Of a stretch of DNA of 64,000 nt, positions 33,148 to 44,860 are shown piece by piece (position 1 is the first letter of the stretch; the number at the start of each line of letters is the position of its first letter). Below the pieces are notes generated by a model. It worked only from the letters and a program-made list of their open reading frames with translations. It did not search any database and had not been told where the DNA came from. The translations under genes were made by a program, and so were the position numbers. Source of the DNA: Amorphophallus konjac (Eukaryota > Streptophyta > Magnoliopsida > Alismatales > Araceae). Location of the stretch: positions 227,732,641-227,796,640 of the forward strand of contig CM040126.1 of NCBI GenBank assembly GCA_022559845.1. The letters run 5' to 3'.

Positions 33148-36100
33148 TGTAATATCTTGGGTCTATGAGATCTTTATTGGAGAGCTTTCGGATCGCTTTT
33201 GTGGGTTCTGAGTTGCGGTTTACAATCCACGCAGATTTTTCTCTCGTACAAGTTACGGAACCTTATGGTGAGTTTATTATTGAATATATCAACTCGAGGA
33301 TGCTACATTTGCGTTGTGCTCCTTCCGAGGATCGTTTAGACTATTTTTCAATATTTTTCTGAATTTGTGCATTTTCGGGCTAAAAATCAGATTTTACGAA
33401 AATTAAGAAATTCCTAATTTTCCTTTTCTATTTCTTCTTTCTCCTTCCTCTCTCCTCACCGTCGCTCACTTCCTCTCTCCCGTTCTCTCTCCTCTCTTAT
33501 CCTCTCTCCGCGGGGTGCACGACCGTGGCAAGGTGGGCGAGGTAGGGACGTCATGGAGTTGTCGTGAAGCGTGCTGGTGTGATGGATGGAGCATGGCGTT
33601 GGTGCGATCCCACGGTGGATTCAAAGACGGTGTGGTTTGGGTTCGTGCGATGGTTTTTGACGTGGTTTAGTCGCTTCGGCGCGTTAGAACTTTGGTTGAG
33701 GTAGGGAGATGGATACCCTACTTCTCTTCTGGGTTCCCTCACGATTTGGAGCCGAACGGTGCGTATATGAGCGGGTTTTGCTTCGTTTAGGGCGATGCAT
33801 GCTTCGGGGGGTGTGAGCCGAGTTCGCCTTTCTAGGTGACGGTTTTCAACTTAGATGGTTTCATTCAAACCCCTGGCATGTTGGGAATCCATTCCTGCCA
33901 GTTTTACTGCATTTGATCGAGAATCGGAGTCGGTATGAGCCCGACTATCCTCGTGACTCATTTTGGGTCGATTCGTTGGAATCGCCCATTTTGGGTGTTT
34001 TTGGTGTCGTTTGGATCCCTTCCGGTCTATGGAAGGCGTGTATCACCATTAGGGTTGTTTTCCCTTCGTTTTAGGGCGAACGGGGCCTGGAAAGTCTAGG
34101 ATCGACCATTCCTCTGTTTCTCCCGCCGTAACGCCTTAACGGTCTTAACAGAGACCGTTGTCATGTCTTAAGCGGTCCAGGGGTGACCATTTGGTCTTTG
34201 TCGGTCCTAAGTCGATTCAGGTCTTTGCGGTCATGCAATAGACCATTTTTATTGGCTAGCGGCCCATTGGAGGACCGCTCAGCTTTGTCGAACGGTTCCT
34301 TTGGAGACCGTTTATGCTAGGTGTGTATGTCAGTTTGGCCAAGCGGTCATACGATAGACCACTAGGCTGGCTTTAGCAGGTCATTGGATGACTGCTTAGC
34401 TTCGTGGACTTTGGTCAATAGTTTTAAGTCAGTTTGGGCTTGCGGTCTAGCTCCGACCGTGTAGCTCCTTGAACGGTTCAAGATTAGACCGTGTGATGGT
34501 TTGACCGGTTAAGTCAGTTCAGGGTTGACTGGAGTAAGGGGCCAGGTGAATGACCGCTACAGCCATTATGCGGCCCTTCGATAGACCGTGTACCCCTTAT
34601 GTTTTTGTAGTTTTGTTAGTTCGGGTCTCTGAGTGGAGTGGTCATACCCACGACCGTTTCACCCAGATCGCGGCCCTGTGGTGGACCGTTTATGGCTTTG
34701 TGCAGCCCTTTGGTGGACCGTTTACCTCCATTTGTCTTGGCCTATCCTTATGGTTTGCCCGTAGTCTCGGGGATGTCTTGGACGTCCTATGAGGACGATG
34801 ACCCTGTGGTGAGGTAGCCAGGAGTGCCATTATATCGAGCTGTGTTCCGTGATGCTTCAGAGTCATCATTGGTTTCTAGTCAACCCAGTGTGACCCAGTG
34901 GTTGACATGCGACCTTATGAACGTCTTAGTGGTCCGGTATTGATTGAGACATGGCTTTGGACGCCGTGAGATATTATCTTACCTCAGTTTACGTGTCCAT
35001 GAACATTGAGGGTCTCGATGATCCCTCATGTCTCCGTGATTCATGTCATACGAAGGTGTGGATCCGGATGTCCCGTGCCGTTTCCTTCATAAGTGTTTTA
35101 TAATAGATTTGGCTTAGGGACTAGGCTGATTGGCGGCTTGTTACTACTTTTGTGCGACGATCTTGACTCGAGTAGTGAGACTCAAGGATCGTTGTGTCAG
35201 CAGGTCTAGTTGTCTGTCCGGAGTCCAGTAGCAGTCTGATGTGCTACCTTGTGTCTTACGAATGGTGCTTCGTAGTACGTGCGATAGTGCGTGCTTAGCT
35301 TGTCTGTACTTTAGCACTAGTGTTTTGGAGTCTCTGTGTGTCTAGTGACCCTCCACTAGTCATAGCCTGATGACACTTTCCTATGTGTCGGCCCACCTAG
35401 GAGTGGTGGCGGGGTGAGTTCCCGATATATAGTTTTTGGGCTAGTTTCTGTGGGCCCCTTTGCCTTGCAGTAGCGTCCTACTGTGGGGGGAAAACTAGCT
35501 ACAGGCCTGGCTCAAGGCATTGAGCTTGTGTGTGCACACGTGGTCAGGGGCGTTTGGACGAGCACCGACGGGTGTGACCCTGACTAGTCACTCGCAACTG
35601 TTGTTCCTTGTACTTGGTTCTATGAGTGTCTCAGTTACCGCCGTTCCCGACGTGTGGGAGATACTTGTGGCGTAGTGTAAGACGTTAGTGGACCCATCTG
35701 GCTGTTCTTCTAGTGAGGAGGTACTTCTGTCACCCGACACCTGACTCATTGTGTTTTCGTGACTTTTCGGGTAGTCTGTTCTTGGCTTCACCCGAGGTTT
35801 GTATAGCGTACATGACGATCAAGTTGTGTATGCGTTAGCATTTCTTGCCTGTGTCAGTCATTTCTAAGGCTTTTGCCTATTTTGCTAGGCCTTAGCTATG
35901 GAGCTAGTGCTTTGTCGACGGATCGGTAACGCCCAACTTTGTGAGATCGGGGTTCACCTTTTTGTTGCTGTTCGGAGTAGTTGAGAGTGCCGAGGATCGT
36001 TCGGCAGCCGTGTTTCTGTTCGGTACGGCTTTACTCTTTCTTTTAGCTGTCCTTACTCCTGCTTTTACAGCTTTAGTGTTGTAGCTTAGCATTGTTGCTA

Positions 36101-36571
36101 CTTCTGCTCCCGCTTTACTGTTTAGCACTATTGTTTAGCGTGTTATGCGTTGTTTCTAGTGGGGATTCGCGTGACCCCTACTGAGCCTGTGACATGAGAC
36201 TCCCCCCTGCTTTTTAGGTGTGGTTGTTCTTCTTCCTCGTGGTTCATGGCGCGGTGCATTAGTTCATAGTTGCCAGTGTTGCCTGTGTCAGGTTTCCCCC
36301 GACCTCAGTGTACATTCTCTTTTCTATTGGACTCTACTTATCTTTATTGGTACTGGACTCTGTAATTTAAATTGTTAATTGAAAATATAATTTTATTTTG
36401 CTACTTTAGCAAACCTGATCATTGAAATATTAATTGCTTACTGTTTTATCTGGAACTTCAATGTACTCCACACACTCCTTTTATCCCTTCAGAGCTTTAT
36501 CGCTCTTGGGAGGCCTCACAGGTTCCAAGTGGTATCGGGTTTACCCGGTATCCGGAGTCTGGGTCGTCACA
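33148..36571 (+). repeat. 3' LTR of element C
   Basis: 3424 bp, diverged direct repeat of 17470-20860 with many substitutions and small indels. Carries the CGGTC/GACCG cassette array at about 34130-34730. Ends GGTCGTCACA followed by the duplication CATTA. Confidence 0.9.
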
Positions 36572-36576
36572 CATTA

Positions 36577-38470
36577 ACCATTTAGCTCTAGAATATGAGG
36601 TAAGAAATAATGCTATAAAATACTCGGGAAAACCAAAGTAACAACAAGAGTAGTAAGATACGAATCATAGAGTTATGAGTGTTCAAATATAATGGGAATA
36701 AGATCAAGCAAGAATGTAAAGTGGCCTTTCATGTAACAAGCATGTAACAAGAATATATTTTTCACAACCATAAAGGTCATGCACTAGAAAGTCATGTAAC
36801 GGGAATGTATAATTTCATGTAGAGTCTCGTGGTTTTCACTGGTCTACAAAAAAAGTACTCCCGGCGCAATGCGATGCCAGTGTTCATCATACCCCATGGC
36901 TTATAGCATGTTTCCGATAATCAGTTGAGGGGGCTAGAGTCGAGCCCTTGGACACAATAAGTGCCCGATCTGCATCTTCACATTATAAATCAAGCTACTT
37001 CCTTGAGAAATATAAAGTAGGCCAATAATGTACAATTTCAACAATAGTTTCATGATTGTAACACCAAGGTAACAACATACCAACTTAAGAATCATGAGAG
37101 TTCAAAGATGAATTAAGAACAAAGTCACGGTTCAGAAGGAATCTGACAGCATAACGGTATAATTCCATAGTTCCATAATTCATTAATACATAAATGAATA
37201 AGATGTTGGGTTCTAGATAATCAATAGACCATCTAGGGATAGAATATGATTAACCCTTACGTCAAACCTTGGGTTAGTCACGAATTGAAAGAAGGCGGTC
37301 ATGTCAAGACCGTTTCTTGAAAGTAGCGATTAGTCCGAGACCGCTATGAGGCTGAGTCGACGCATGAACAGGAAAGAGTCGACACAGGGTTCAATCTGGC
37401 AGAAGGCAGTCATTCTAGAATCGCTACTATCAGGTAGCAGTCGTCGGTTAACCGCTATCAGACCAGTTTGTAGAAAACATCGGTATATTATGTGCTTTCT
37501 AGATCCATTGGGCTTTTAGGGTACAACCAGCTCGATGTCCTAGTGGGAATCCCAGGCTCGCGGAGACTTACGAAGGCATTGAAACAAGATTGGCTAGTCT
37601 GGTGGAAGGAATATCCAATGGAGAGGATCACGAGTCCAAGAGAGTGTTCCTATCAAGTGCAAAGTGTAACTAATGACATCGTACTGGAATATGTGCCATG
37701 TACTTAAGAAACACTTAAGACGAGAGTGAAATCATGTAAAAACAGCGATCAAGTCATTAATAAAACAAATCCATAAGCATATGAAATATAACTTTAATAC
37801 AAGAGTATGCGATTTGGCATGAAAATATCATAAGTTTAAAATAGGTTTAAAACACATAAAGGGCATGAAATCTATCATGATGGATGGACAATATAACCAA
37901 ATTCACGAATGTAGCAACATAACTAGGAATAAGACCAAATTACATAGGCTTATCATATGTTTGTAAGGGCCAATCTGCAATCTGCTTGGGGTTAACAAAG
38001 TGTAGAAAACAGAAACAGGAAGGCGGTCAGCTAAGGACTATTTCTGATAGACACGGTTCTTCTGGAACCAATTCTTGACAATTACGGTTCTTGTGGAACC
38101 GCCTTCTGCCTGTGATAGGCAGAGGGTCGAAGGTGCATGCAAGACCTATTCTAAGACAATATATGCATGAAAAATGTGTAGATCAGAGGGTTAATCATGT
38201 GGGAATATGTTTAGAATGTAGAGGGTGCATGAAACGACTTGAATCATGCCAAAGTTCTTATCTTTCATTAAAGGTGCAGGACTAGCATGCTATGAAAAAT
38301 CTGATTGCGCAGTCATAGAAAAACATGAAATTCACAACGTACAAAGCATGAAACTGAGCCAAATCAGAGGGCTTTTGTTCTTAACATGATATTTAAGCCT
38401 TTTATGAGATAACCTACTTTTAATTTGCTTCCAAGACCTCCTATTGCTTGCTGGAAGAATACCCCTATCA
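36577..38470 (-). repeat. LTR-A (Tekay-like), continuation
   Basis: Continues 17048-17469 after element C. A block near 36858-36960 (CTCCCGGCGCAATGCGATGC ... GAGCCCTTGGACACAATAAG) aligns by eye with LTR-B near 39240-39310 (TTCCGGTGCAATGC ... ATGGACACAAGTAC), showing that A and B are related LTRs. It contains CGGTC/GACCG inverted repeats at 37289-37470 and 38020-38110. It is cut by LTR-B at 38471. No gene is seen. Confidence 0.5.
37289..38110. repeat. GGCGGTC/GACCG and GGTTC/GAACC inverted repeats in LTR-A
   Basis: Cluster 1 (37289-37470): GGCGGTCATGTCAAGACCG, TAGCGATTAGTCCGAGACCGCTA, GCAGTCATTCTAGAATCGCT, AGCAGTCGTCGGTTAACCGCT. Cluster 2 (38020-38110): GGCGGTC...GACT, GGTTCTTCTGGAACC, GGTTCTTGTGGAACC. 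They are the same kind of short quasi-palindrome as in LTR C and LTR Y. No gene is seen between the clusters. Confidence 0.6.
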
Positions 38471-40512
38471 TGTCCCGAGCGTGGAAGATACCCGGGTCGC
38501 GGCGAGTTTATATAGATCCAATCAATCATAGCAATATTTTTTTTTCTTTGACAAAAGACAGAGTGCGCAAAAGACAAGAATAATACTAACCAAACTTAAT
38601 GTCCACAATATGCTAATGTTCCAACATAACCATAATGGTAGGGACCCATATAAATCTTGAAATTACAAGCCTTAACATGTTCTGACCACAAAAATAACAG
38701 GAAATGTAAGGTAAGGACTTAAGATACAAAAGACACAACTAGCTGACAGTTCAACGATCGATGATTCTAGCACTCGTCACTCGGTCTCATTCCCATCCGT
38801 GTGGTGATCGCTATCCATGTTATCTGAAAAATGTTAGAATGAACTGGATGAGCGAATCACTCAATAGGAATTACATCTCAAGTTCGAGTAATCTTTAAGT
38901 GATTTACATATTTCGTGCAGTGTAGATAAGCTATGCATGAAGACAAGCGAGAAATCAAGAACTGTATAGAAAGATGAGCAAGATATCAAGAACTGTATAG
39001 AAGAATATTGCATGATTTCCAATATCAATAAGGCACTAGAAAGTGATTGCACAATATTTTCCAAGAAAGTAAGAATTCATGTTCAAGCAAGTAATATCAA
39101 GTACATGTAATATCAAGTACGTGTAATGGAATTGGCTATTTCATTCAAGCAAGTACGTTTGTCCTTCTGCGGGCCTCAAGTCAAGTCAAGCAAGTCGTGC
39201 CACGAGAGAGTGAGTGGGATGTCTAAAGTCTAGCAAGCAAGTATTCCGGTGCAATGCTTAAACACCGTGGTCAATCTAATTCCATGGACACAAGTACTTT
39301 CGGGTGCTCCTCCCAGGACCAGACTAGGCCCTATACACATAGCATTGAGTCATGTATTGTTAGACATCCACTCTCATTTTATCGCCAATATAGAATTTCA
39401 AGGCTTAACCATTGTAGGATATATATAAGGTAAAGTAATTTCAAGGCTTTTCGTGGAATGGTGTTCAAGGTCATATTATCAAGTAGGGATGAACTATGAG
39501 TAAACCACATTAAGCGCACGATATACCGGGAATCTAGGTGAAATTGGCGCCCTTCGGGCAGCCATTATATCCAGAATTGGCGCCCTAACTGAGGGGCGCC
39601 CATTATGTGAAACAGACATGTTAAGGTAAGTCTGAAAATCAGCAGGGTATAAATGGCACCCTCCTAGCTGCATTTATATACGAAATTGGCGCCTGAGTCT
39701 AGAGGTGCCCATTCTGTCATAAGACAGGCTCTGGAAAAAAATCCAGAAATCAAGCTCAGGGAAATGGCGCCCATAGGGGTGCGACCATTTAAATGGCACC
39801 CAGGGGGCTGCCTTTTATTAGGAAATTGGCGCCCTGGGTCCTGCCATTATTTGACTAATGGGCGCCCTAGACAAGGGCGCCCATTCCCTAGGACTTCTGA
39901 AAACTGTGGGAAAATCAGACATCAGGAAGAATGGCGCCCAGAGGGCTGCCAGTATTTCATGAAATGGCGCCCTAGTGAGTGCCATTATTCAGGTAATGGG
40001 CGCCTGTTCCAGGGGCGCCCATTCTGTTTTCATATATATATATATTGTTAGCCCTAATGAAATGGCGCCCCAGTGCAGTGTCACCATTTAATTGGCGACT
40101 CTGCGGAGGGTCTTCAATTCTTTAAATGGCACCCTAGGTAGGGGCGCCCTTTCTTCTGGCTCAATTATGCACCGGACAGGTACGTTTTGAGACACAAGTT
40201 ACTATTCATGATATCAAAAGTTCTCGGAATCAATAAATAAGGAATGGATAGGTAGAGAAAAATATCAGGATCACAGAATCATACTCATGTAAGAATTTTA
40301 TGGTTTAGTTTCACAGATATTAGTTTTCTAAACATGGTCTTTATTAATTACTGGAAATGAATTAACGACTATCTGGGGGGTCTTCAATTAATGGGCGCCC
40401 ATGCCTGGGGCGCCCATTCAAGAATGGGCGCCCAGGTGATGATCGCCCATTACTTGAAGGTTGAAATTTTTTATTTTGTAAAACATGCTATATATTTAGT
40501 AAAACATGATAT
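38471..40512 (-). repeat. 3' LTR of element B (Tekay-like), part 1
   Basis: Begins TGTCCCGAGCGTGGAAG within LTR-A. Removing the two inserted elements, the LTR runs 38471-40512, 47700-48654 and 55406-55578 (about 3.2 kb) and ends GGTGCTACA at 55578 against the purine tract of B. The left boundary is inferred from the TGTC terminus and the change of sequence. Its 5' LTR partner is outside the window. Confidence 0.55.
39543..40455. repeat. Array of about sixteen GGCGCC inverted-repeat cassettes in LTR-B
   Basis: Cassettes of 24-30 nt with consensus AATGGGCGCCC-N7-GGGCGCCCATT separated by unrelated spacers. Four are exactly 29 nt: 39857-39885 (12-bp perfect stem AATGGGCGCCCT/AGGGCGCCCATT, loop AGACA), 39995-40023, 40390-40418 (11-bp perfect stem, loop ATGCCTG) and 40423-40451. 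Others are decayed (for example 39763-39791). About five further copies lie at 48393-48631 beyond elements inserted later. Confidence 0.85.
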
Positions 40513-42867
40513 TGATGGGGACATCACCTCCCATGCCCACGTTCACAGCTCGTCTCCTCGCCCCGGTTCCATCCAGCATGGTCTAATCATTTAATTTTGA
40601 GTCCTATGTAATTTTTATTTGAATCATTTGATGTATTTTCCCTTTTATTTGAGTCATGTTCCTAGGTCTTGTGTTCATTTCCCTAAGTTTGAGTGTCATT
40701 AGGTTGTCTAGTTAGCTATTGGGCCCAATTCATTGGGCTTGGCCCAAGGGCTCTCCCCTACCCCCTTGGTTATTTGTCATTGAGTCAATTATCAGGGACT
40801 TTTGTAGAAATGTGGGTTGCCTATATATAGGACCCCATTCTCCTCATTTTGAAGTAATGAATCAATCAATGAAAAAAATACCATTTGAGAGTCCAAAGCT
40901 TAGTTTAGTGGAGTGATTCCAACATTTTTTGGGTGAGAAACCCTAGGAGAGAGATTCCCCACTCTTCCCTCTCTTAATCCCTCTTTTTCACTCCATTTTC
41001 TCTCTCCTCAACACCCAATTTCGAATTTTCTTCTCTCTCCTCCCTTCCCAACCACCTCAACCCCCACCTACCATCATTAAAGCCCTCCACTTCCCCATGG
41101 CCTCCATTACTCCACCCCCCTAGTCCCAAAGAGATCCCTCACCATTCCAACACCATCTTCCACATTCCAACACCACTTTCCCCATTCCAACACAATCAAC
41201 CCCTTCCCCACACAACCCCATAACATCCAATGCCATTTCAAATTTGAAATCCACCCTTCCCTCCACTCACTTGTGCCCCCCCCTCACCTTCTCCCCTCAC
41301 CCACCTTCCCAAATTCGTAGCTCCTCCTCCCACCACCTGTTAGACCCCCTTCCAGACCCCATTCTTCCCTTCCCCCACCTTAGAACACCCCCTCCTAGAC
41401 CCCCTCACAGCCCGGGCTTTCACCACACTCATCCACCCCCATTTCCCCTCCCATATACCCCATTCCCCCCCATCATCATCAACCTACAGCTCTCAACTGA
41501 AGATCTACAGCATACCAGCAACTTGCAGCGGCCACCATGACCTCCTCCGGTCGAGTTTGAAGACCGAAGGCCATCGTCGGAAGCGTCTGCCAGTCGCCTT
41601 CGCAACCGAAGTGGTTTCGTCTTCTTCCGATCTCCGAGTCGTCCAGGAGGTCCATTCTCCCACAGTTGTGCGGTTCTGTCTCGGCTGAGGACCTGAGCCG
41701 GATTAGAAGCTCTGCCAAGACCAGCCCCAAATGAATCAGTCCTAAAGTCCTTCTTCAAAGTTCTTCATCGGCCTGTCTACTTTCATAATCAAGAAGCAGA
41801 AGCCCATTCAGCATCCGGGAACAGAAGTTACCAATTTTCTTCCACAGTCGCGCGGCTCTGCCTTCCCAATCTGCATCGACACCTCCTCACTCTTCTGGCT
41901 CCACAGATCGTTTCCTTTCTCTTCTGGCATCCCCGTTTCTTTTTCTGCAGAGAGGACTCACCCATGGTTCTAACGGCGCTGACGGCATCAAATTTCGAGT
42001 TTAGGAGCGGCCAGGACAGCCTCTGCATCCTACTGTTGGTGACCTGCCCCTACTAGTCCAAGAAACAGAGGCCCTGCTCAAGCTTCTGCCCTGACCTGCA
42101 GTGACTCCAGAAGAAATTACAAAAATTCTGAGGCATTCCCCTTCCTGTTACGAAGATTTCGCCGCTAGTGTTGCCATCAGAAAAATTCCTGAGCAAGATC
42201 TACAACAGCAACACCGACCCTCTATCCTGGTTCACAGACAGCAGGCAGATTCGGCGTCCACCCTTATTCCTCGTTCTTTGCTTTGGTTTCCCCACCCCGC
42301 TTGGCCAGCTGAAGGCCCCTCCCTGCGTGGAGGTAGTATTGATGTAATATCATTAACCCCCACCCCAAGTTCCCCCTCCTGCGAGAGGTGTAGTGGTGTA
42401 CTTTGTTTGGGCAGGTCAAGCGACACCGCCGCGGCGTGTGGGGATCCACTCGCCTCCCCGCTCGCCCTCGTCTCCGACCAGGACCGATTTCTTCAAACCG
42501 GTCAAGTAAGTGCTCAAACCTTCACTCCACTTAGTGCTTGTCTTTCAATATTAGTTCTTAATTCCGCTGGTTATGCGATTGAGAGCCCGATCCTCAAGCC
42601 CCGTTGTCTTGAGTGATCACCGTGGGAAGAGTGCAACCGGTGCCTTCGGCACTTCGTCGGCCCCGTTGAATTAGGCATCCTCACCCATTGGGAATCAAAC
42701 ATTGGCCTTGCTGGCCCTCTACCAACAAGGGCCCAACCCCTCAACCTCACCTTGGCATTGCCAAGTTACCCCGGGCTTGGGTGAGCGATGATAGAGCGGT
42801 GGCCCAATTCGGCCCATTTGAATGCAATTGTGCTTGCTTGCATTAAGTCCGAGGTCATTTCACATCA
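40513..42867 (+). repeat. 5' LTR of element E
   Basis: 2355 bp. TATA box at 40822-40829, then a C/T-rich leader (about 40960-41480) whose proline-rich frames are composition effects, then a GC-richer half with short frames but no domain. Ends GTCATTTCACATCA before the primer site. Confidence 0.92.
40822..40829 (+). promoter_or_regulatory. TATA box of element E
   Basis: TATATATA about 310 bp into the LTR, followed by AGGACCCCATTCTCCTC as a likely start region. It is preserved in the 3' LTR at 45648-45655. Confidence 0.6.
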
Positions 42868-42869
42868 AG

Positions 42870-42886
42870 TGGTATCAGAGCCAGGT
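42870..42886 (+). other. Primer-binding site of element E (tRNA-iMet)
   Basis: TGGTATCAGAGCCAGGT, two bases after the 5' LTR. It matches the primer site of element D over at least 15 bases. Confidence 0.92.
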
Positions 42887-42982
42887 TATTGACTTGTCTC
42901 TACAAGTCAAGTCCTAGGGCATGCTTGCATTCTTGTCCGAACCGTGCAAACCCATCATTGTTAACGTTGAGTCTTGGGTCAC

Positions 42983-44860
42983 ATGGCCCCTCTCCCAATC
43001 ATATCCCATGCATGGTTACCTAATGGGGAGCCCATAGAAATTGATTTCATTGACCTAGAATCTGAAAATTGGGTGTCCCCCGATATCATTACCTCTCTTT
43101 GTAGGACCAGACAAATTGTGCACAATGGAGACCAAGTCTTCATTGAATTCCATAAATGGTTCGGGAAGACTAAGTATTTGGATGGGGCTTGGTGTCAAAA
43201 GGGAACATTGGCGGGTCCATGTATAATCCTAGGTAAGAAATGGTTAGATGAAAGGAATGCCTACATTGACCCAACACGTCGGACTTGCCTAGTGCATCCA
43301 CCCCACCTTTCGGGAACCTTTAAATTCAACAACCTTGTATTCTCCCACCCGCGGGAATCCCACCCTTGTTCACCACCCCGGGTGCACCATACTCCGGCCA
43401 TCATCACCCCACCATCAAAGAACCTTCCCACTCCATTAGCTTTGGAAGAAGTAGTCCACCCGCTTTGCCACATGAAGATAAATACCTCTCAGGAACCTAT
43501 CCCCTCCATGGAGAGCACCCATGTCCCAATTGAAGAGGAAGCCTCGCACGAGGATCTTCACCCTACACCACCCCCTCTAGATAAGGCCGAAATCATCTTA
43601 GAAGAGTTCCTTGTTAGGTGGCTAAGGGAGAGCCTAATTAGAGAGATCTCGGCCCATGTTTGCCCTCCCATAGAACAAAATTTTCCCCTAGTGCTCTTCT
43701 TCTCCTATCACACCACAATCCAAGCATCCTACCAAGTGGAAACTTTAGGGGATCTTCTTAAGGGCCTAGCATGGCAAATTGAGTTCACTAGTATGTTGAC
43801 CCCTATAGCCGAACAACCTAGGAGCCTTGGCCTCCTACACCTATGCATCGGGTCTATCACCTCAGTTTGCACCATTGGTTGCTACACTAGCGACCTCCTT
43901 CTATTCCTCCCCACACCCGATGAGCCCGACCTTCTCCTCCAATTGGAGCTTTTTATATCGGGTAGAGAGCCAAGCCCTCCCCTCATGGCCAACCCACTCA
44001 CCAAGAGCATTGACCCAATTATCATTGATAGGGATGCCTTAGCACCTTTTGAGGACCTTGAGGACATGGAGCTCCTTCCCCTTAGTAACCCATTTTATGA
44101 TCCCTATGATCCATTACAATGGGAGTCAAAGAACCCGGGTGACCCAACCATCTTACCCACCACCCACCCTTTCCTACCCCCACCCACCATATTGGGCCAA
44201 AACCACCTCATCCATGACCCGGGTTATACCTTGGGAGCCATGACCTTGAGCCACATATCCCAAGGTAATAAGGTTGTGCCCCACCCCATGATGACCACCT
44301 TCTTAGATCCATTCGATCCATTCCAATGGGAGTTCAAAGGTTGTCCCACACCTATACACATGGAGGTCACCTTTGGGAAACACATGCATGTGTCTAGGCC
44401 TACCACACCACTTGGCATGATCACTATGTTGGGTCCTTTCATTCATACCACCCACATGTCAAGTAGGAAGCATGAGTGGCCCATATTCAGATGTATTGGT
44501 CCACCTTCATTTATCATGGGTCTTAAGTATGTCAAAAGTATCTACGGATGTCCGGGTCCCCCTACATTCATCACCACTTTGCATGATAGGTTCACCTACG
44601 GGTGCCCCGGCCCACCTAGGTCCACCAAAGTCTACATGATAACATTGCATGATAAGTCCACATATGGTTGCCCCGGCCCTCCAAATTCCATCAAAGTCTT
44701 CTTGGCATCAAAGCATGATTGGTCTACTTTTGGTTGCTCAGGTCCACCCATCACCCCTAGAATGTCAACATTCACAAAATTGCATGAAAGCCTTTCCAAG
44801 CACATAAGCAAAAAGAATGAGGCTTATAAAAAATTGTCCGACTCTCATCGGCGTCACTAA
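42983..44860 (+). CDS. Retropepsin-like unknown protein of element E
   Basis: First ATG at 42983; 625 codons to TAA at 44858. Residues 12-100 align with the ORF of element D: FIDLESENWVS at the position of the protease 'DSGA' motif (D24 kept, Ser-Gly replaced by Leu-Glu), and IILGKKWL...YID exactly 58 residues after that aspartate, as in D. A second shared block at about residues 225-320 contains FSYHTTI, SITSVCTIGC and LLLFLPTPDEPDLL. The C-terminal part (about 490-595) has five repeats of roughly 22 residues centred on (Y/F)GCPGPP. The last 28 residues read KLHESLSKHISKKNEAYKKL..., the usual integrase linker helix, so the ORF merges with an integrase tail across one stop. It is otherwise uninterrupted. 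Confidence 0.65.
   Translation: MAPLPIISHAWLPNGEPIEIDFIDLESENWVSPDIITSLCRTRQIVHNGDQVFIEFHKWFGKTKYLDGAWCQKGTLAGPCIILGKKWLDERNAYIDPTRRTCLVHPPHLSGTFKFNNLVFSHPRESHPCSPPRVHHTPAIITPPSKNLPTPLALEEVVHPLCHMKINTSQEPIPSMESTHVPIEEEASHEDLHPTPPPLDKAEIILEEFLVRWLRESLIREISAHVCPPIEQNFPLVLFFSYHTTIQASYQVETLGDLLKGLAWQIEFTSMLTPIAEQPRSLGLLHLCIGSITSVCTIGCYTSDLLLFLPTPDEPDLLLQLELFISGREPSPPLMANPLTKSIDPIIIDRDALAPFEDLEDMELLPLSNPFYDPYDPLQWESKNPGDPTILPTTHPFLPPPTILGQNHLIHDPGYTLGAMTLSHISQGNKVVPHPMMTTFLDPFDPFQWEFKGCPTPIHMEVTFGKHMHVSRPTTPLGMITMLGPFIHTTHMSSRKHEWPIFRCIGPPSFIMGLKYVKSIYGCPGPPTFITTLHDRFTYGCPGPPRSTKVYMITLHDKSTYGCPGPPNSIKVFLASKHDWSTFGCSGPPITPRMSTFTKLHESLSKHISKKNEAYKKLSDSHRRH

Larger units (their letters stand above)
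17465..36576 (+). mobile_element. Element C: LARD-like LTR retrotransposon with TSD CATTA
   Basis: LTRs 17470-20860 (3391 bp) and 33148-36571 (3424 bp), both TGTAATATC...GTCGTCACA, flanked by CATTA at 17465-17469 and 36572-36576. A primer site at 20863 and a purine tract at 33135-33146 place it on the plus strand. After removing the nested SIRE-1 the interior is only about 2 kb (20861-22679 plus 32907-33147) and has no gag or pol motif in any frame. Very long LTRs around a non-coding interior fit the LARD class. The LTRs differ by many substitutions and indels, so it is older than D and E. Confidence 0.88.

Noticed and set aside
39686..40051. 121-codon open frame with repeated WRPGSCH/GRPFP words
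   Set aside because: It is only the translation of the GGCGCC cassette array; the frame has no support from the other part of the array.
40091..40115. TTGGCGACTCTGCGGAGGGTC resembles the Tat/Ogre LTR-end signal
   Set aside because: It lies within the GGCGCC cassette array of LTR-B and no LTR boundary or gag follows it; chance similarity is more likely.
39543..40455. Regular palindromic repeats with spacers, superficially like a CRISPR array
   Set aside because: The repeat units vary in sequence and length, spacers are uneven, there are no cas genes, and the array is inside an LTR of a plant retrotransposon.
41244..41540. Proline-rich frame in the LTR of element E
   Set aside because: C-rich leader sequence, repeated in the other LTR with a different open length; composition effect.
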